From a virus: DNA of 64,000 nucleotides. The position numbers were made by a program, and so were the translations under genes. The notes beneath the pieces are model-generated. The model saw only the letters and a list, made by a program, of their open reading frames with translations. It did not search any database and was not told where the DNA came from. Position 1 is the first letter of the stretch. Each line of letters starts with the position of its first letter. The stretch spans positions 52,569 to 116,568 of IMG/VR virus record IMGVR_UViG_3300032770_000009; one strand, 5' to 3'. This document shows positions 26,765 to 35,097 of this stretch, piece by piece.

Positions 26765-28195
26765 TTAAATAACCAACTCAGCGTCAACTATGCCTGACTC
26801 AAGTATTAGTGAATCAGCTTGTAACGGCTGGTCTAACTGACGTGTTTTATCCGCTGCTGATTTGCCTAGGAACCGTTCCATAAATCCCTGTCTTGGTGCT
26901 TCTTCTGATGCTGTAACAGTCATAGAGAATGTATTTTTGCTGTTGTCTTGCTTGTTTTTTATCAGACGTCCTAGTCGGTCAATTTCGCTTGAAAGGTTAG
27001 GATCAGAGTAGCCGCCGCTTAAATCCTCTGCCATTTTCATGAAAAGTACCCTGTGAGTCTGCATTTCTATAAGTGCATCCTGTAGAGCTTCCAGTTGCGG
27101 CTTAGTTTTTACCTCAACCGGAATATTGTACAGACAAGTAGAATTAGGCTCAAACCCTGGGCATTTGTCCTTAAGAAAACATGTGTCGCATATTCTCATC
27201 GACTCAGAACGTATATTTATAACTGGCCTTGGCGGCTCGTCAGACATGAAATCTGAGTTTTTAGGAAGTATGTTTGTCATTATAGGCAGGGGTACCGCAC
27301 TGCGTTCTACTGGTGGTTTCATTCGCAGTGAAATATCCTGTGTGACAACTACAGGCACTATATTTTCCGGATCACTGCTATTCGTGTTCGCTGTGTTAGT
27401 AGTAACTCCATTGTTCAAAGACAATATATACTTGCTCCAAGACCAAGCTGAAAGTTTAAGCAACTCGTCCGCATCTCCGTCTTCTATCTTGGAGTAGTCG
27501 AATCCGTTATCGGTAAATAGTGTCCTGTGAGTTTTTGCAGCTCGGTCTTTATAAGATTTCGGATAGCGTTTAAGTTCTCTGCCGGTCCATACAAACAACT
27601 CACCGTAACGAGTAGTAGAAAGCCATGCGGTAGAAGACACTGAAGACCATCTGACCGCTTCTAAAAGTTTCTTAGATGTTATTCCTACGCCGTGCAGTTT
27701 AACGCCGTAGCGCTGAATCATCTGGTTAAACAAGGGAACGTTAGACATATCTCCGTGGATATCCTCTTGCGTTACTCCGACTAGAGTATAAGAAGAACAC
27801 AAGTCTTCCAGTTCTTCATTACCGTAAGCAGGATGCCATACCGGCATAAATTTGTCTTCCGGTAACGAGTTGTAAAATTCAGATCTTAACTGCTTTATAA
27901 CTGGAAGAGTTAACTGCTGTGCATCAAATTCTGCTACTAAATCAACTTGAGAAATATTATTGTTAACAAAACTCATGTATTCTGCTGCTGATTCGTAAAC
28001 TACCTCGAATACAGCGTCAGATTTAGATATAGACATAGATCCTGAGTCGAGAAGTTTCTTACCCGGGTACGACGGTACTTTCTTCTCGTTGCGCATTAAG
28101 TTGAAATAAGATAAAGATATAGGTAAGTTTCCCTGTTCAGCTAAAATATTTCTGAATTTTGGTATCTCACCGCCGCCGAAATACAAATCAGTCAT
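26765..28195 (-). CDS. TIM-barrel tRNA-guanine-transglycosylase-like protein with Cys tail
   Basis: A 476-aa protein. The N-terminal 270 residues (LLDSGSMSI.., VDLVAEFDAQQL, FMPVWHP, SYTLVGVTQEDI, KLHGVGITSKKLL.AVRWSSVSSTAWL) have the strand-by-strand look of the TGT/DpdA-like barrels found in phages, where the family exchanges guanine for modified bases in tRNA or DNA. The C-terminal part adds CDTCFLKDKC and GFEPNSTC, then a helical tail. The same kind of Cys module occurs in other phage proteins near the packaging genes. The assignment rests on motif feel alone; catalytic Asp residues cannot be fixed. Confidence 0.4.
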   Translation of the reverse strand: MTDLYFGGGEIPKFRNILAEQGNLPISLSYFNLMRNEKKVPSYPGKKLLDSGSMSISKSDAVFEVVYESAAEYMSFVNNNISQVDLVAEFDAQQLTLPVIKQLRSEFYNSLPEDKFMPVWHPAYGNEELEDLCSSYTLVGVTQEDIHGDMSNVPLFNQMIQRYGVKLHGVGITSKKLLEAVRWSSVSSTAWLSTTRYGELFVWTGRELKRYPKSYKDRAAKTHRTLFTDNGFDYSKIEDGDADELLKLSAWSWSKYILSLNNGVTTNTANTNSSDPENIVPVVVTQDISLRMKPPVERSAVPLPIMTNILPKNSDFMSDEPPRPVINIRSESMRICDTCFLKDKCPGFEPNSTCLYNIPVEVKTKPQLEALQDALIEMQTHRVLFMKMAEDLSGGYSDPNLSSEIDRLGRLIKNKQDNSKNTFSMTVTASEEAPRQGFMERFLGKSAADKTRQLDQPLQADSLILESGIVDAELVI

Positions 28196-28707
28196 TAGTC
28201 CCAGTCCCTGTCTTCGTCCAGTTTATCAAGTCTTCTGTCCATAGCCTTAAGCTGTGCCTGCTTTTCTGCTGCCTCCGCGAGCTGTGACCATTCGCTTTGT
28301 GCATGTTCAAAATCAGGACGCCATTTAGGCATAGCATACTGAGCATGACTAAATGTCAGCACGTTGAATCCGTTATTAAGCATTGCTACAGACGCACTCG
28401 GAGACGGCTCTATAACTAACTCTATCTTGTAGCCTCTATTTCGCAGAGAATTAAGTTGCTGTATTTTCCTGTCAGAATCAGATAACCAGTGCCGTTGGCC
28501 GTCGTTGTATTCTACAGCGGTCTGTATATTAAGCGCTTCAATTGACAGCCAGTGATCAAGCTTCTTTCGATCTTGGTCAGAATAGAGAAGAATGTTGAAA
28601 TTCTCTTTTAAAGAATGATACAAAGCTATTCCGGTATGAATAGGAACGGCGGCTAAAGGCTTCATTAGAACACCTTCAACCGCCATTGCAACCGATGATA
28701 CTGGCAC
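28195..28707 (-). CDS. HAD-like protein with changed nucleophile (170 aa)
   Basis: Reads like a HAD/PNKP-type domain: AVEGVL in place of D-x-D-G (residues 9-14), ILLYSDQD as motif II, and LVIEPSPSASVAMLNNGFNVLTF before the Pro/Trp-rich end. Asp is replaced by Val and Glu at motif I, so it is probably not a phosphatase. Located in the late-type gene block, overlapping its neighbours by 1 nt. Confidence 0.4.
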   Translation of the reverse strand: MPVSSVAMAVEGVLMKPLAAVPIHTGIALYHSLKENFNILLYSDQDRKKLDHWLSIEALNIQTAVEYNDGQRHWLSDSDRKIQQLNSLRNRGYKIELVIEPSPSASVAMLNNGFNVLTFSHAQYAMPKWRPDFEHAQSEWSQLAEAAEKQAQLKAMDRRLDKLDEDRDWD

Positions 28708-29048
28708 TACTTACCCTTAGATAGCATCTGCTGGATCTGAGCATTCTGCTGAGCATCAGTCATACGCTGTGCCATTTGCATCTGAAGAGACACAGTAGCA
28801 TTAGCAGATAGCATAGCTGTTTCCTGAATCTGAATGTCCATAAGCAAAGTTGACAAAGATGATTTTATTTCCTGAGCAGTAGGCTTGCGTTTAGGATTAA
28901 CAGGAACGTTTATATCCGCTTCTAGGGTATAGTTACCCTCTTCGTCTACAAGAACTAAGAAAGCAGTACGGTGAGTGAATTCCTCATCTGCCTTAGCTAC
29001 CTCCTTTTTTGGTTCTTCTTTATTCTGTCCGAGTAAAACTGCGGCCAT
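28707..29048 (-). CDS. protein (113 aa), unknown
   Basis: Lys/Glu-rich N-terminus, beta segment (FLVLVDEEGNYTLEADINVPV), then a long Gln/Met/Ala-rich helix. Start overlaps the upstream gene by 29 nt. No family recognised. Confidence 0.65.
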   Translation of the reverse strand: MAAVLLGQNKEEPKKEVAKADEEFTHRTAFLVLVDEEGNYTLEADINVPVNPKRKPTAQEIKSSLSTLLMDIQIQETAMLSANATVSLQMQMAQRMTDAQQNAQIQQMLSKGK

Positions 29049-29316
29049 AACCGTATGTCTCCTTGTCTAGTGGTGTTCCGAACCTGCTGAAAGATCTTTC
29101 ACGCATGTCATAGTGGTTCTGGGTTATATCTCTGAACATAGCATATTGGCTCATGTCAAAGTTCCTGATTTTAATTTCAGCTATATTATCAAACTTTTTT
29201 GAATGCTTGTCTAGAAATTTGAATAATTTGTTTCTGTTACTATCTAGTATCATGCGTGCTTTTAGATATAGATATGCTTCTAACACTTCAAGTGTGCGAT
29301 ACTGCTTATACATCAT
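29020..29316 (-). CDS. protein (98 aa), unknown
   Basis: Start at 29316 (MMYKQYRTLEV) overlaps the stop of the preceding gene by a few bases; a longer in-frame version would lie wholly within that gene. Basic and helical (LKARMILDSNRNKLFKFLDKHSKK). No family recognised. Confidence 0.65.
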   Translation of the reverse strand: MMYKQYRTLEVLEAYLYLKARMILDSNRNKLFKFLDKHSKKFDNIAEIKIRNFDMSQYAMFRDITQNHYDMRERSFSRFGTPLDKETYGYGRSFTRTE

Positions 29317-29833
29317 AGTTATATCCGAATGCTTCTGACGCCTTCTTTTGCTGTACGTGCTGATGGACGGGACAGAATTGGCAAAGATAGATGGAAGGTC
29401 GATGACGCGAATCCATTCCCTCTGCCTTACGCTCTGCTTTAGTATCTGGTTGCAGTCTTTTCTTTTCCGACATGTAATCTTCGCAGTTAAGACGGCGGCC
29501 ATGGTCTACTCTCCAGCATTTCATGGCGTCAACTGAGAAATTGTCTTTAGTGTCATAGAAAGTTTGACCGAAACCAGCACCTTCGCCGGGAGTAGTAAAT
29601 TCTGATGCGAGTTTGTTAAGAATGTCATCTTTGTGCGCAATCCAGTCTGATTGCTCTATTCTTCCTACTCTGACGTCACCATGGAGCTTTTCACCAGAAG
29701 GAGTAAGATGCTCAGATTCTTTCATTCTGAGCCATGTATCACCACGTGGATCACCAGAGTAAGGAGGTAATTCTTCTACTGAACGGCAAGTAGAACATAT
29801 TAGCAGTCGTATAGGCTGCTTCATGTCTTCCAT
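29306..29833 (-). CDS. zinc-binding conserved phage protein (175 aa)
   Basis: Start at 29833 is coupled to the previous stop (TAATG), with GAGG upstream. N-terminal CSTCRSVEELPP, a middle FYDTKDNFSVDAMKCWRVDH and C-terminal LCQFCPVHQHVQQ give CxxC...C...CxxC. I recognise this layout from proteins beside the packaging and portal genes of large phages, but know no function. Sits directly downstream of the Acb2-like gene. Confidence 0.65.
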   Translation of the reverse strand: MEDMKQPIRLLICSTCRSVEELPPYSGDPRGDTWLRMKESEHLTPSGEKLHGDVRVGRIEQSDWIAHKDDILNKLASEFTTPGEGAGFGQTFYDTKDNFSVDAMKCWRVDHGRRLNCEDYMSEKKRLQPDTKAERKAEGMDSRHRPSIYLCQFCPVHQHVQQKKASEAFGYNYDV

Positions 29834-30060
29834 TAACTGTGCCTCGCTATAGAGCTGTTTGCCCACATAATGGCTTCTTCTACCTTCATGATAGCCAATG
29901 AACGCTCACGACCGTCAGGACAGCACTTAGCAATAAGACTGGCTAATACAAGACCCATTTTACGAATAGACTGGTATTTTTCAGACTGGTCGCCTACAGG
30001 GGGATGATAAGTGAATCTGTTAAACAAATCATCTTGTGATTCTTCTTTAGTTTGTTCCAT
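29833..30060 (-). CDS. acb2: Acb2-family cyclic-oligonucleotide sponge (anti-CBASS)
   Basis: A 75-aa protein with the hallmark of the Acb2/Tad1 hairpin family: FTYHPPVGDQSEKY (16-29), IR (32-33), LA..IAKCCPDGRERSLA (39-56), and the C-terminal helix VEEAIMWANSSIAR (60-73). Acb2 proteins are small hexameric helical hairpins that sequester cyclic dinucleotides and trinucleotides and so block CBASS abortive defence. The protein lacks the extra domain of the larger Tad1 proteins, so Acb2 fits better. It lies in a late-type operon coupled to the zinc protein gene. Activity is inferred. Confidence 0.85.
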   Translation of the reverse strand: MEQTKEESQDDLFNRFTYHPPVGDQSEKYQSIRKMGLVLASLIAKCCPDGRERSLAIMKVEEAIMWANSSIARHS

Positions 30061-30082
30061 TTAATACTCCTTAATAGTAAAC

Positions 30083-30460
30083 TTACTTTGTATCTGCTGC
30101 TGGTACTACAGGCTCTGGCTGAGTTGCTGTCTTTCCCTCAATCTTAAATTCTAAAGCCTTAAGATACGACAAGCCAGTTGCTACACGCTGCTTAGATGAC
30201 TTGAGAAGTACCTCTTCGTCTGTCTGCACATCAGTGCCAAGATTAGCTACTCTCTGTCGCAACATGTATAGATCTTGCTTAGCATCAGATTCCTCTGCCA
30301 GTGCGTCAGCATACAAATTACGTAACTGTACTTCTGTCTTACCTTCCAAGTCCTTTAACATTGCTGCCATACCTGAAAGGTCATGTTCTGTAGTTGTTAA
30401 CTGTGCTGGGGCGTCATGCGGAGTCCACAGTGAATTTGTTGCGTTTTCGTTTGTAGCCAT
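30083..30460 (-). CDS. coiled-coil protein (125 aa), unknown
   Basis: Long helical stretch with heptad spacing from about residue 30 to 110 (MLKDLEGKTEVQLRNLYADAL, DLYMLRQRVANLG), then a Pro/Thr tail. Ribosome site AGGGATTATCTATA is weak. Stop is followed by the Acb2-like gene. Confidence 0.65.
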   Translation of the reverse strand: MATNENATNSLWTPHDAPAQLTTTEHDLSGMAAMLKDLEGKTEVQLRNLYADALAEESDAKQDLYMLRQRVANLGTDVQTDEEVLLKSSKQRVATGLSYLKALEFKIEGKTATQPEPVVPAADTK

Positions 30461-30780
30461 TATAGATAATCCCTTTCAATATAGTTATCTAGAATATCTC
30501 TGTGTGGTAAGTTTATATACCATTCTATATTTGTATTACATATGTAACAAAGTAAACCGCGAATACACTTTCCGCAAGTTTCTCTACCAGGACAACAAGC
30601 GTGGTCGTGGTCAACAGATAAACGTCTACCATCTTCTTCTGGAGTTTTAGGGCATAAAGCGCAGTGGCCACCCTGAGATTCTAATATGGCGTCATATTCA
30701 TCTAAAGTCATTTTATAAAAATTTTTGAGATATTGCTTAGCGTGTTGTCTGTCTCTGTCTTCTTTAAGCTTATGAGGCAC
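30460..30780 (-). CDS. endonuclease VII-type HNH nuclease
   Basis: 106 aa. The recombination endonuclease VII core is clear: HCALCPKTPEEDGRRLSVDHDHACCPG and CIRGLLCYICNTNIEWY. Four Cys hold the zinc and the DHDH supplies catalytic His. A close relative is encoded at 63157-63504. Such genes act as free-standing homing nucleases. Overlaps neighbours by 1 nt on both sides, so it sits cleanly in the operon. Confidence 0.85.
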   Translation of the reverse strand: MPHKLKEDRDRQHAKQYLKNFYKMTLDEYDAILESQGGHCALCPKTPEEDGRRLSVDHDHACCPGRETCGKCIRGLLCYICNTNIEWYINLPHRDILDNYIERDYL

Positions 30781-31025
30781 TAGTGATAATCCTCATTATT
30801 CGCTCCTATTTCTTGTCCCCCTTTAGTACGATAGCTTCTACCGTCTGGAAGATATTTTATATCAGCTTCATTGAAACCATGCCAAATTCTGTCCATCTGC
30901 TTTCGTACATTAGCAGTGTCAGCATCATCGACATTAGCCCAGTTAGGGGCGGTGTCTTTGTATACGCCATCGTTGATGCCGTACTTAAGTTCATCATTAT
31001 TCGATCTGTGCGGGGCATATGTCAT
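30780..31025 (-). CDS. protein (81 aa), unknown
   Basis: Start taken at MTYAPHRSNN (31025), which leaves a short gap to the previous gene. Asp/Asn-rich. The C-terminus (LPDGRSYRTKGGQEI) shows no motif. Confidence 0.6.
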   Translation of the reverse strand: MTYAPHRSNNDELKYGINDGVYKDTAPNWANVDDADTANVRKQMDRIWHGFNEADIKYLPDGRSYRTKGGQEIGANNEDYH

Positions 31026-31027
31026 TG

Positions 31028-31384
31028 CTACCACCACATCCCATTCGGTCTGTTAGTTGAGTTTATTTCTCCCTGTGAACCAGAGAAGTTATTCCATTCA
31101 TCTGTATTTATTTCTGCGTCTTGCTGTAGCTTGTTTCCAAGTATGTCAACTACAGTTAATTCCTGATCACGATAACCGAATCTTGGAGGAAATTTTCTAG
31201 TAGTCATATTTCTCCGTATTTCAGAATCAGGAGTTAAAGGGTTTTGAGAGATCATAGCTTGAGCCTCTTTTTTGGCTTCTCCGTCTCCCTCTTGAAACAT
31301 GCGCTGATAATCTACAAGATCATTTATATTCTGCTGCCAGGGACGCATTCCTGCATCGTATATTGTCTGACTTACACGGTACAT
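31028..31384 (-). CDS. protein (118 aa), unknown; probable virion-associated
   Basis: Start at 31384 (MYRVSQTIYDAG) follows GTGGGGATTCC. Gln/Asn-rich, ends NSTNRPNGMWW. It lies in a run of low-complexity late genes. Overlaps the end of the HNH gene by 13 nt. Confidence 0.6.
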   Translation of the reverse strand: MYRVSQTIYDAGMRPWQQNINDLVDYQRMFQEGDGEAKKEAQAMISQNPLTPDSEIRRNMTTRKFPPRFGYRDQELTVVDILGNKLQQDAEINTDEWNNFSGSQGEINSTNRPNGMWW

Positions 31385-31776
31385 GGAATCCCCACTTCCT
31401 GATGCGGACAAACATCTAAAGTTCGTCTAGAGCAGTTACAGTTATAGCATTCTATAATTATATCGTCTGGTGCATTATCTCTAACCCATCGATACATGTT
31501 ACGTCCCACTTCTTCTCTATGCTGTTTTCCATCATTGTTCACATGAGAGATAGTTAAGAATGCAGGGTTATCTTCACCACAGCAAGCGCACTCTGAACCA
31601 TACATTTCTAACACATCATATACAACATCAGCATACAGGTCACTACTCTGAGAGCTTCTACATTCTTTACATCTAGACTGTACTCTCCCACGGTCGCCAC
31701 GTCTGTCAAATGCTCCGATAGGTTTTTCAATTTTACACTTGGAACAGACCTTAGTGTCAGCAACACGTAAGTCCAT
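31372..31776 (-). CDS. HNH-type endonuclease, paralogue of 26133 gene
   Basis: 134 aa: VCSKCKIEKPIGAF ... CKECRSSQ zinc knuckle, then CACCGEDNPAFLTISHVNNDG and IIIECYNCNCSRR. The His-Asn pair and CxxC spacing mirror the 26133-26564 protein. Probably a mobile homing-type nuclease. Confidence 0.7.
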   Translation of the reverse strand: MDLRVADTKVCSKCKIEKPIGAFDRRGDRGRVQSRCKECRSSQSSDLYADVVYDVLEMYGSECACCGEDNPAFLTISHVNNDGKQHREEVGRNMYRWVRDNAPDDIIIECYNCNCSRRTLDVCPHQEVGIPCTV

Positions 31777-32253
31777 CTACTTGTTCACCAGGCTCTCTAT
31801 AACTTTCTTGTTGTTGCCTGCGTGCTCTCCAAGTAACTCCATCGCCCTTATAGTAGAGTGTATCAAGGAATGCCCCGGCTGTCCACTTGGAGCATTTCTT
31901 CCCCTCATGCTAACTGGAGATACAGCTTCTGGCCTGGTTGCTGCTGGCATATTCCTCATCCTAGCAGGCTGTCCGCCTGGAGCATTAGGCATAGCCATAG
32001 TCTTAGAGACTTCGTAAGCCTGTGTCTTGTCTCTTTTATAAGATTGAGTAGGAGCCCCGCTGGAAAGTGTATCTCCCCAGTTCTGAGTCCAGTTCTGACC
32101 CTTTTCAGCATTAAGGCGTTTAACCATGTCACCTAGTTTTTCTCTAGGTGTCTGATCAGGAAGATGAGCCATGCCTTGAGTTACAGCAGAACCAGCCGCC
32201 AGTTCAGCATTTAGCTGGTTAGCAAGAGTAGACGGCTGCTTATTCCTGGCCAT
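31777..32253 (-). CDS. Arg/Pro/Gln-rich protein (158 aa)
   Basis: Basic, low-complexity middle (PNAPGGQPARMRNMPAATRP), helical ends. Composition like internal virion or tail proteins. No family recognised. Confidence 0.6.
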   Translation of the reverse strand: MARNKQPSTLANQLNAELAAGSAVTQGMAHLPDQTPREKLGDMVKRLNAEKGQNWTQNWGDTLSSGAPTQSYKRDKTQAYEVSKTMAMPNAPGGQPARMRNMPAATRPEAVSPVSMRGRNAPSGQPGHSLIHSTIRAMELLGEHAGNNKKVIESLVNK

Positions 32254-32255
32254 TG

Positions 32256-33608
32256 TTATTCTCCCTTAAATTGCCTTGGATTGATGTTTCGATTGGACTG
32301 ACCTTGAGGCTGCGGTGCCCTGCCCGATTCGATAGACTTAGCTTCTTTATTTACAGCATAAGCCTTAGCAAGATTTTTTACTCCGCCAATCTCAGCTTTT
32401 CCTATAGCTACCGCTCCCTCAGCTAAAGTTTTCGTCCCCTTAGCTACAGTTCTCCCGGCAGCACCAGCTATAGCACCTATATTGCTGTTAGATCCTCTTC
32501 TGTTACCGGCCCGTATTTCATCGTGGTGTGTTTCTGCTGTTCCCTTAGCTTTTTCGTATTTAGACTGAGCTTTTCCCAGTCTTCTGTCAGAGTTAGCAGC
32601 ACCAGCCGCACTTACAGCCTTTCTAGCAGCATGACCAACCGGACCCAGCCTCTTATCTGGCTTTTCTTTAGGTCCGTTAACTAGTCTATCCAGTGGTCCC
32701 TGCCTTTTAGAAGCATCTCTGGTTTCCTGCCACTGCGCTTCTTTTTTAGCTCTGAACTTAGCACTGCTGGCATGTGTTTTTTCCGCAACATCTAAGTTAC
32801 GTGCCGCTTTGACAGCTTTTCTCTTAGCTCTACTTGGTTCTAAACCAGACACAGCGTCAACGTTAGCCGATTCTACACTTTTAGCAGGTGCAGCAGATCT
32901 GCCTGATGTTCGTGACTGCTCCCTTTGACCTGCTATATCAGCTTTTGAATTGACTTTTACAGAACCAGATGGTTCTGATTTAGGTGCAGATGATTTAGAT
33001 GGTACTTTTGCACTTTGAGCCGATGGTCTTTCCCTGCCAGAATTAGCTACAGACAACGCTTCACTAGCATGCTGGTCAAATGATTTACCAACTGCAGGCT
33101 GCGGTCTTGTCGGTGCTGAAAACTGACGTGAATTTACAGGTGCTTCATGCGATGTCTCTCTAGCGCTAGAAATAGGACCAGCAGGGTAATCTGTAGTAAA
33201 ACTGACTCTTGATTTAGGCTGTGCGAAAGCTGGCCCCTTCTTACCAGAAGCTACTCCAGACTTAGCACTCTGCTGTCTAGGCGGTGTATCCCTTGGTGCC
33301 GCACTTTTAGTTCTGGCATCAGCGTCGTTGTTAGTGCTTGCTCCATGTATAGCGCTTTTAACACCATGCGATGTCATCTCTATAGCATAAGATTTAGCAG
33401 CAGATGGCTTCGCATCAGAAGCCGATGAACTTTTCCACTGAACTTTAACATTATTTTTTTCTGAAGGATTAGCAGTAAAACTAGGCTCAGATCTTGGCTG
33501 CTCAGCTCGCTTTTGCTTAGTTCTAACCGCCTTGTGAGATGACGCTATTTCTTTAGTATTAGCGCGGCTACGTGCTCTTTCACTTGGTGTCTGTGAATTA
33601 GCAGCCAT
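32256..33608 (-). CDS. Lys/Ala/Ser-rich basic protein (450 aa), histone-like
   Basis: Almost wholly low-complexity, rich in Ala, Lys, Ser, Arg and Pro with very few hydrophobic residues; composition resembles H1 or protamine tails. The C-terminal 120 residues hold an Ala/Gly-rich stretch. Could package or neutralise DNA in the capsid, or be a disordered virion component. Coupled to the next gene by a 1-nt overlap. Confidence 0.55.
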   Translation of the reverse strand: MAANSQTPSERARSRANTKEIASSHKAVRTKQKRAEQPRSEPSFTANPSEKNNVKVQWKSSSASDAKPSAAKSYAIEMTSHGVKSAIHGASTNNDADARTKSAAPRDTPPRQQSAKSGVASGKKGPAFAQPKSRVSFTTDYPAGPISSARETSHEAPVNSRQFSAPTRPQPAVGKSFDQHASEALSVANSGRERPSAQSAKVPSKSSAPKSEPSGSVKVNSKADIAGQREQSRTSGRSAAPAKSVESANVDAVSGLEPSRAKRKAVKAARNLDVAEKTHASSAKFRAKKEAQWQETRDASKRQGPLDRLVNGPKEKPDKRLGPVGHAARKAVSAAGAANSDRRLGKAQSKYEKAKGTAETHHDEIRAGNRRGSNSNIGAIAGAAGRTVAKGTKTLAEGAVAIGKAEIGGVKNLAKAYAVNKEAKSIESGRAPQPQGQSNRNINPRQFKGE

Positions 33609-33973
33609 TATTTCATTCCTACTTTAGCTCTAACAGCTTTTCTTTCAGCGATCTTAGATTTCATGACGCCCAGTGCTGTATGCTTACCTTTAGACGGAGC
33701 ATTAGAAGAGGTAGTCATATTCTTTGCTACACTTGCCTTTGTTGCCGGTGCAGCATGCTTACCTGTAGCAGCACCCTTTGAATGCTTGCCGCCGAATTCA
33801 TATCTACCAGGGCCAGTATCAGTTTTACCTGCTGCTCTGTGCTTGCCGCTGTATAATTCATTTTTTGGCTTAGCTGGTGCGCTGCCCTTTAATTTGTTTG
33901 CTGCCGCTCTTGCCTTAGCACCTATTTTTGACGGGCCACTTGCTAAAGCCTTCTGTGCTTTACTTTTTGCCAT
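33608..33973 (-). CDS. Lys/Ala-rich basic protein (121 aa), histone H1-like
   Basis: Starts MAKSKAQKALASGPSKIGAK. Repeated GKH motifs: SGKHRAAGK, GGKHSKGAATGKHAAPAT, SKGKHTALG. Strongly basic and disordered. Pairs with the larger basic protein next to it. Confidence 0.6.
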   Translation of the reverse strand: MAKSKAQKALASGPSKIGAKARAAANKLKGSAPAKPKNELYSGKHRAAGKTDTGPGRYEFGGKHSKGAATGKHAAPATKASVAKNMTTSSNAPSKGKHTALGVMKSKIAERKAVRAKVGMK

Positions 33974-33985
33974 TGTATCTCCCTG

Positions 33986-34588
33986 CTACATCACATACGA
34001 AGGTAGCATCTTATATAGTCTAGCCTTGGCGTCTGGATCTGTAAGAACCACTGGATTCTTAGCAGGATCAACGCCGTAGTATCTTGCTTCGTTCATTTGC
34101 TGTGGTGCCCCAGCAGCACCAGTAAGTTTGCCTTGGTGTGCTAGTCTTTCAATAGGAGATCCACGGAAAACAGCACGTTTAACATCCATAGTGACAACCC
34201 CGTCGTGATGTGATGAAACATACTTAGCTTCTGCTTTCAGTCTCATGTCAGGCTGGAAATCAACAGGCCAGAAATAGTCCTTTCCGTCAATCTTAGACCC
34301 TTTGTGAACACCACGTTGATAAGGTCTCTTGTTAAGTTGATTACCCAGAGCCTCAAGTAGTTTATCTTGCTGCCGGTCCCATGACATAGACCCTAGATAT
34401 CCGTCTGGATACTGAGCGTCATTAGTAGCCATGGAACGTCGAGCATCTAACTGGTCATGATACCGTATAGCATTACGTGCGTAAAGACCGCCACCCGCAC
34501 CCATAGCATGACTGTACGGCTGGTTGTATCCCTCATTAGGCACATACCAATTAGAATTATTTCCTGGTCCGCCACCCATAGTAGCCAT
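33986..34588 (-). CDS. Gly/Asn/Tyr-rich protein (200 aa), unknown
   Basis: N-terminal Gly/Asn-rich 35 residues, then a globular-looking part with HH, HQG and KNPV motifs. No family recognised; context suggests a virion-associated role. Confidence 0.6.
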   Translation of the reverse strand: MATMGGGPGNNSNWYVPNEGYNQPYSHAMGAGGGLYARNAIRYHDQLDARRSMATNDAQYPDGYLGSMSWDRQQDKLLEALGNQLNKRPYQRGVHKGSKIDGKDYFWPVDFQPDMRLKAEAKYVSSHHDGVVTMDVKRAVFRGSPIERLAHQGKLTGAAGAPQQMNEARYYGVDPAKNPVVLTDPDAKARLYKMLPSYVM

Positions 34589-35097
34589 TATCTGTACACA
34601 TTCTGTGATTTGTCTCCTTGACGCTGTGGTCCTGTCCCCTCTTTGTATTGGTAATCATGCACCACGTCCCATGGACCCTTAGATTTCCCAGGGAATCCAA
34701 GCCATGCGTAAATAGGTCTATCTAATTCTTTATAGGCTAAAGCTCTATGATGTCCGTCCATAATCATAGCTGTCTTATTAGAACGCTGTATCATGACAAC
34801 CGGCTTTATGCCTTCACCTTTTTTATCAGCCTGCTTGATTCTTCTCTTGAATAAGTTAACCTTCTCTGGCTGATGTGATGCTCTCCAAGAATTCTTTTCG
34901 TCAAAATCAGTTCTCTGCAAGGGAACTTCTACAGGACCCTTCCACTTGACACCGTGAACCCAGTCAACGGCGTCTTTAGGATAATCTTCAGTTAACTGGT
35001 CGTAAACGGCATCAGCTACTTTTTTGGCTGGTTTTCTGCGCATGCTTGAAGAGCTGCTGTTACTTTTAAACTGCGGGCCTAGTAGCTGTGATTTCAT
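34588..35097 (-). CDS. ParB-like (ParBc-fold) protein (169 aa)
   Basis: Residues 55-135 match the ParB N-terminal/sulfiredoxin-like fold: VPLQRTDFDEKN, KGEGIKPVVMIQ, AMIMDGHHRALAYKELDRPIYAWL. The GHHR in place of GxxRxxA of chromosomal ParB is as in many phage proteins of this fold. It lacks the helix-turn-helix that reads parS, so it is unlikely to be the partner of the parS site here. Basic N-terminal tail. Confidence 0.7.
   Translation of the reverse strand: MKSQLLGPQFKSNSSSSSMRRKPAKKVADAVYDQLTEDYPKDAVDWVHGVKWKGPVEVPLQRTDFDEKNSWRASHQPEKVNLFKRRIKQADKKGEGIKPVVMIQRSNKTAMIMDGHHRALAYKELDRPIYAWLGFPGKSKGPWDVVHDYQYKEGTGPQRQGDKSQNVYR

Noticed and set aside
34588-35097. ParB-fold protein as partner of the parS site
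   Set aside because: It lacks the helix-turn-helix domain needed to read parS and sits 23 kb away in the late-type block.
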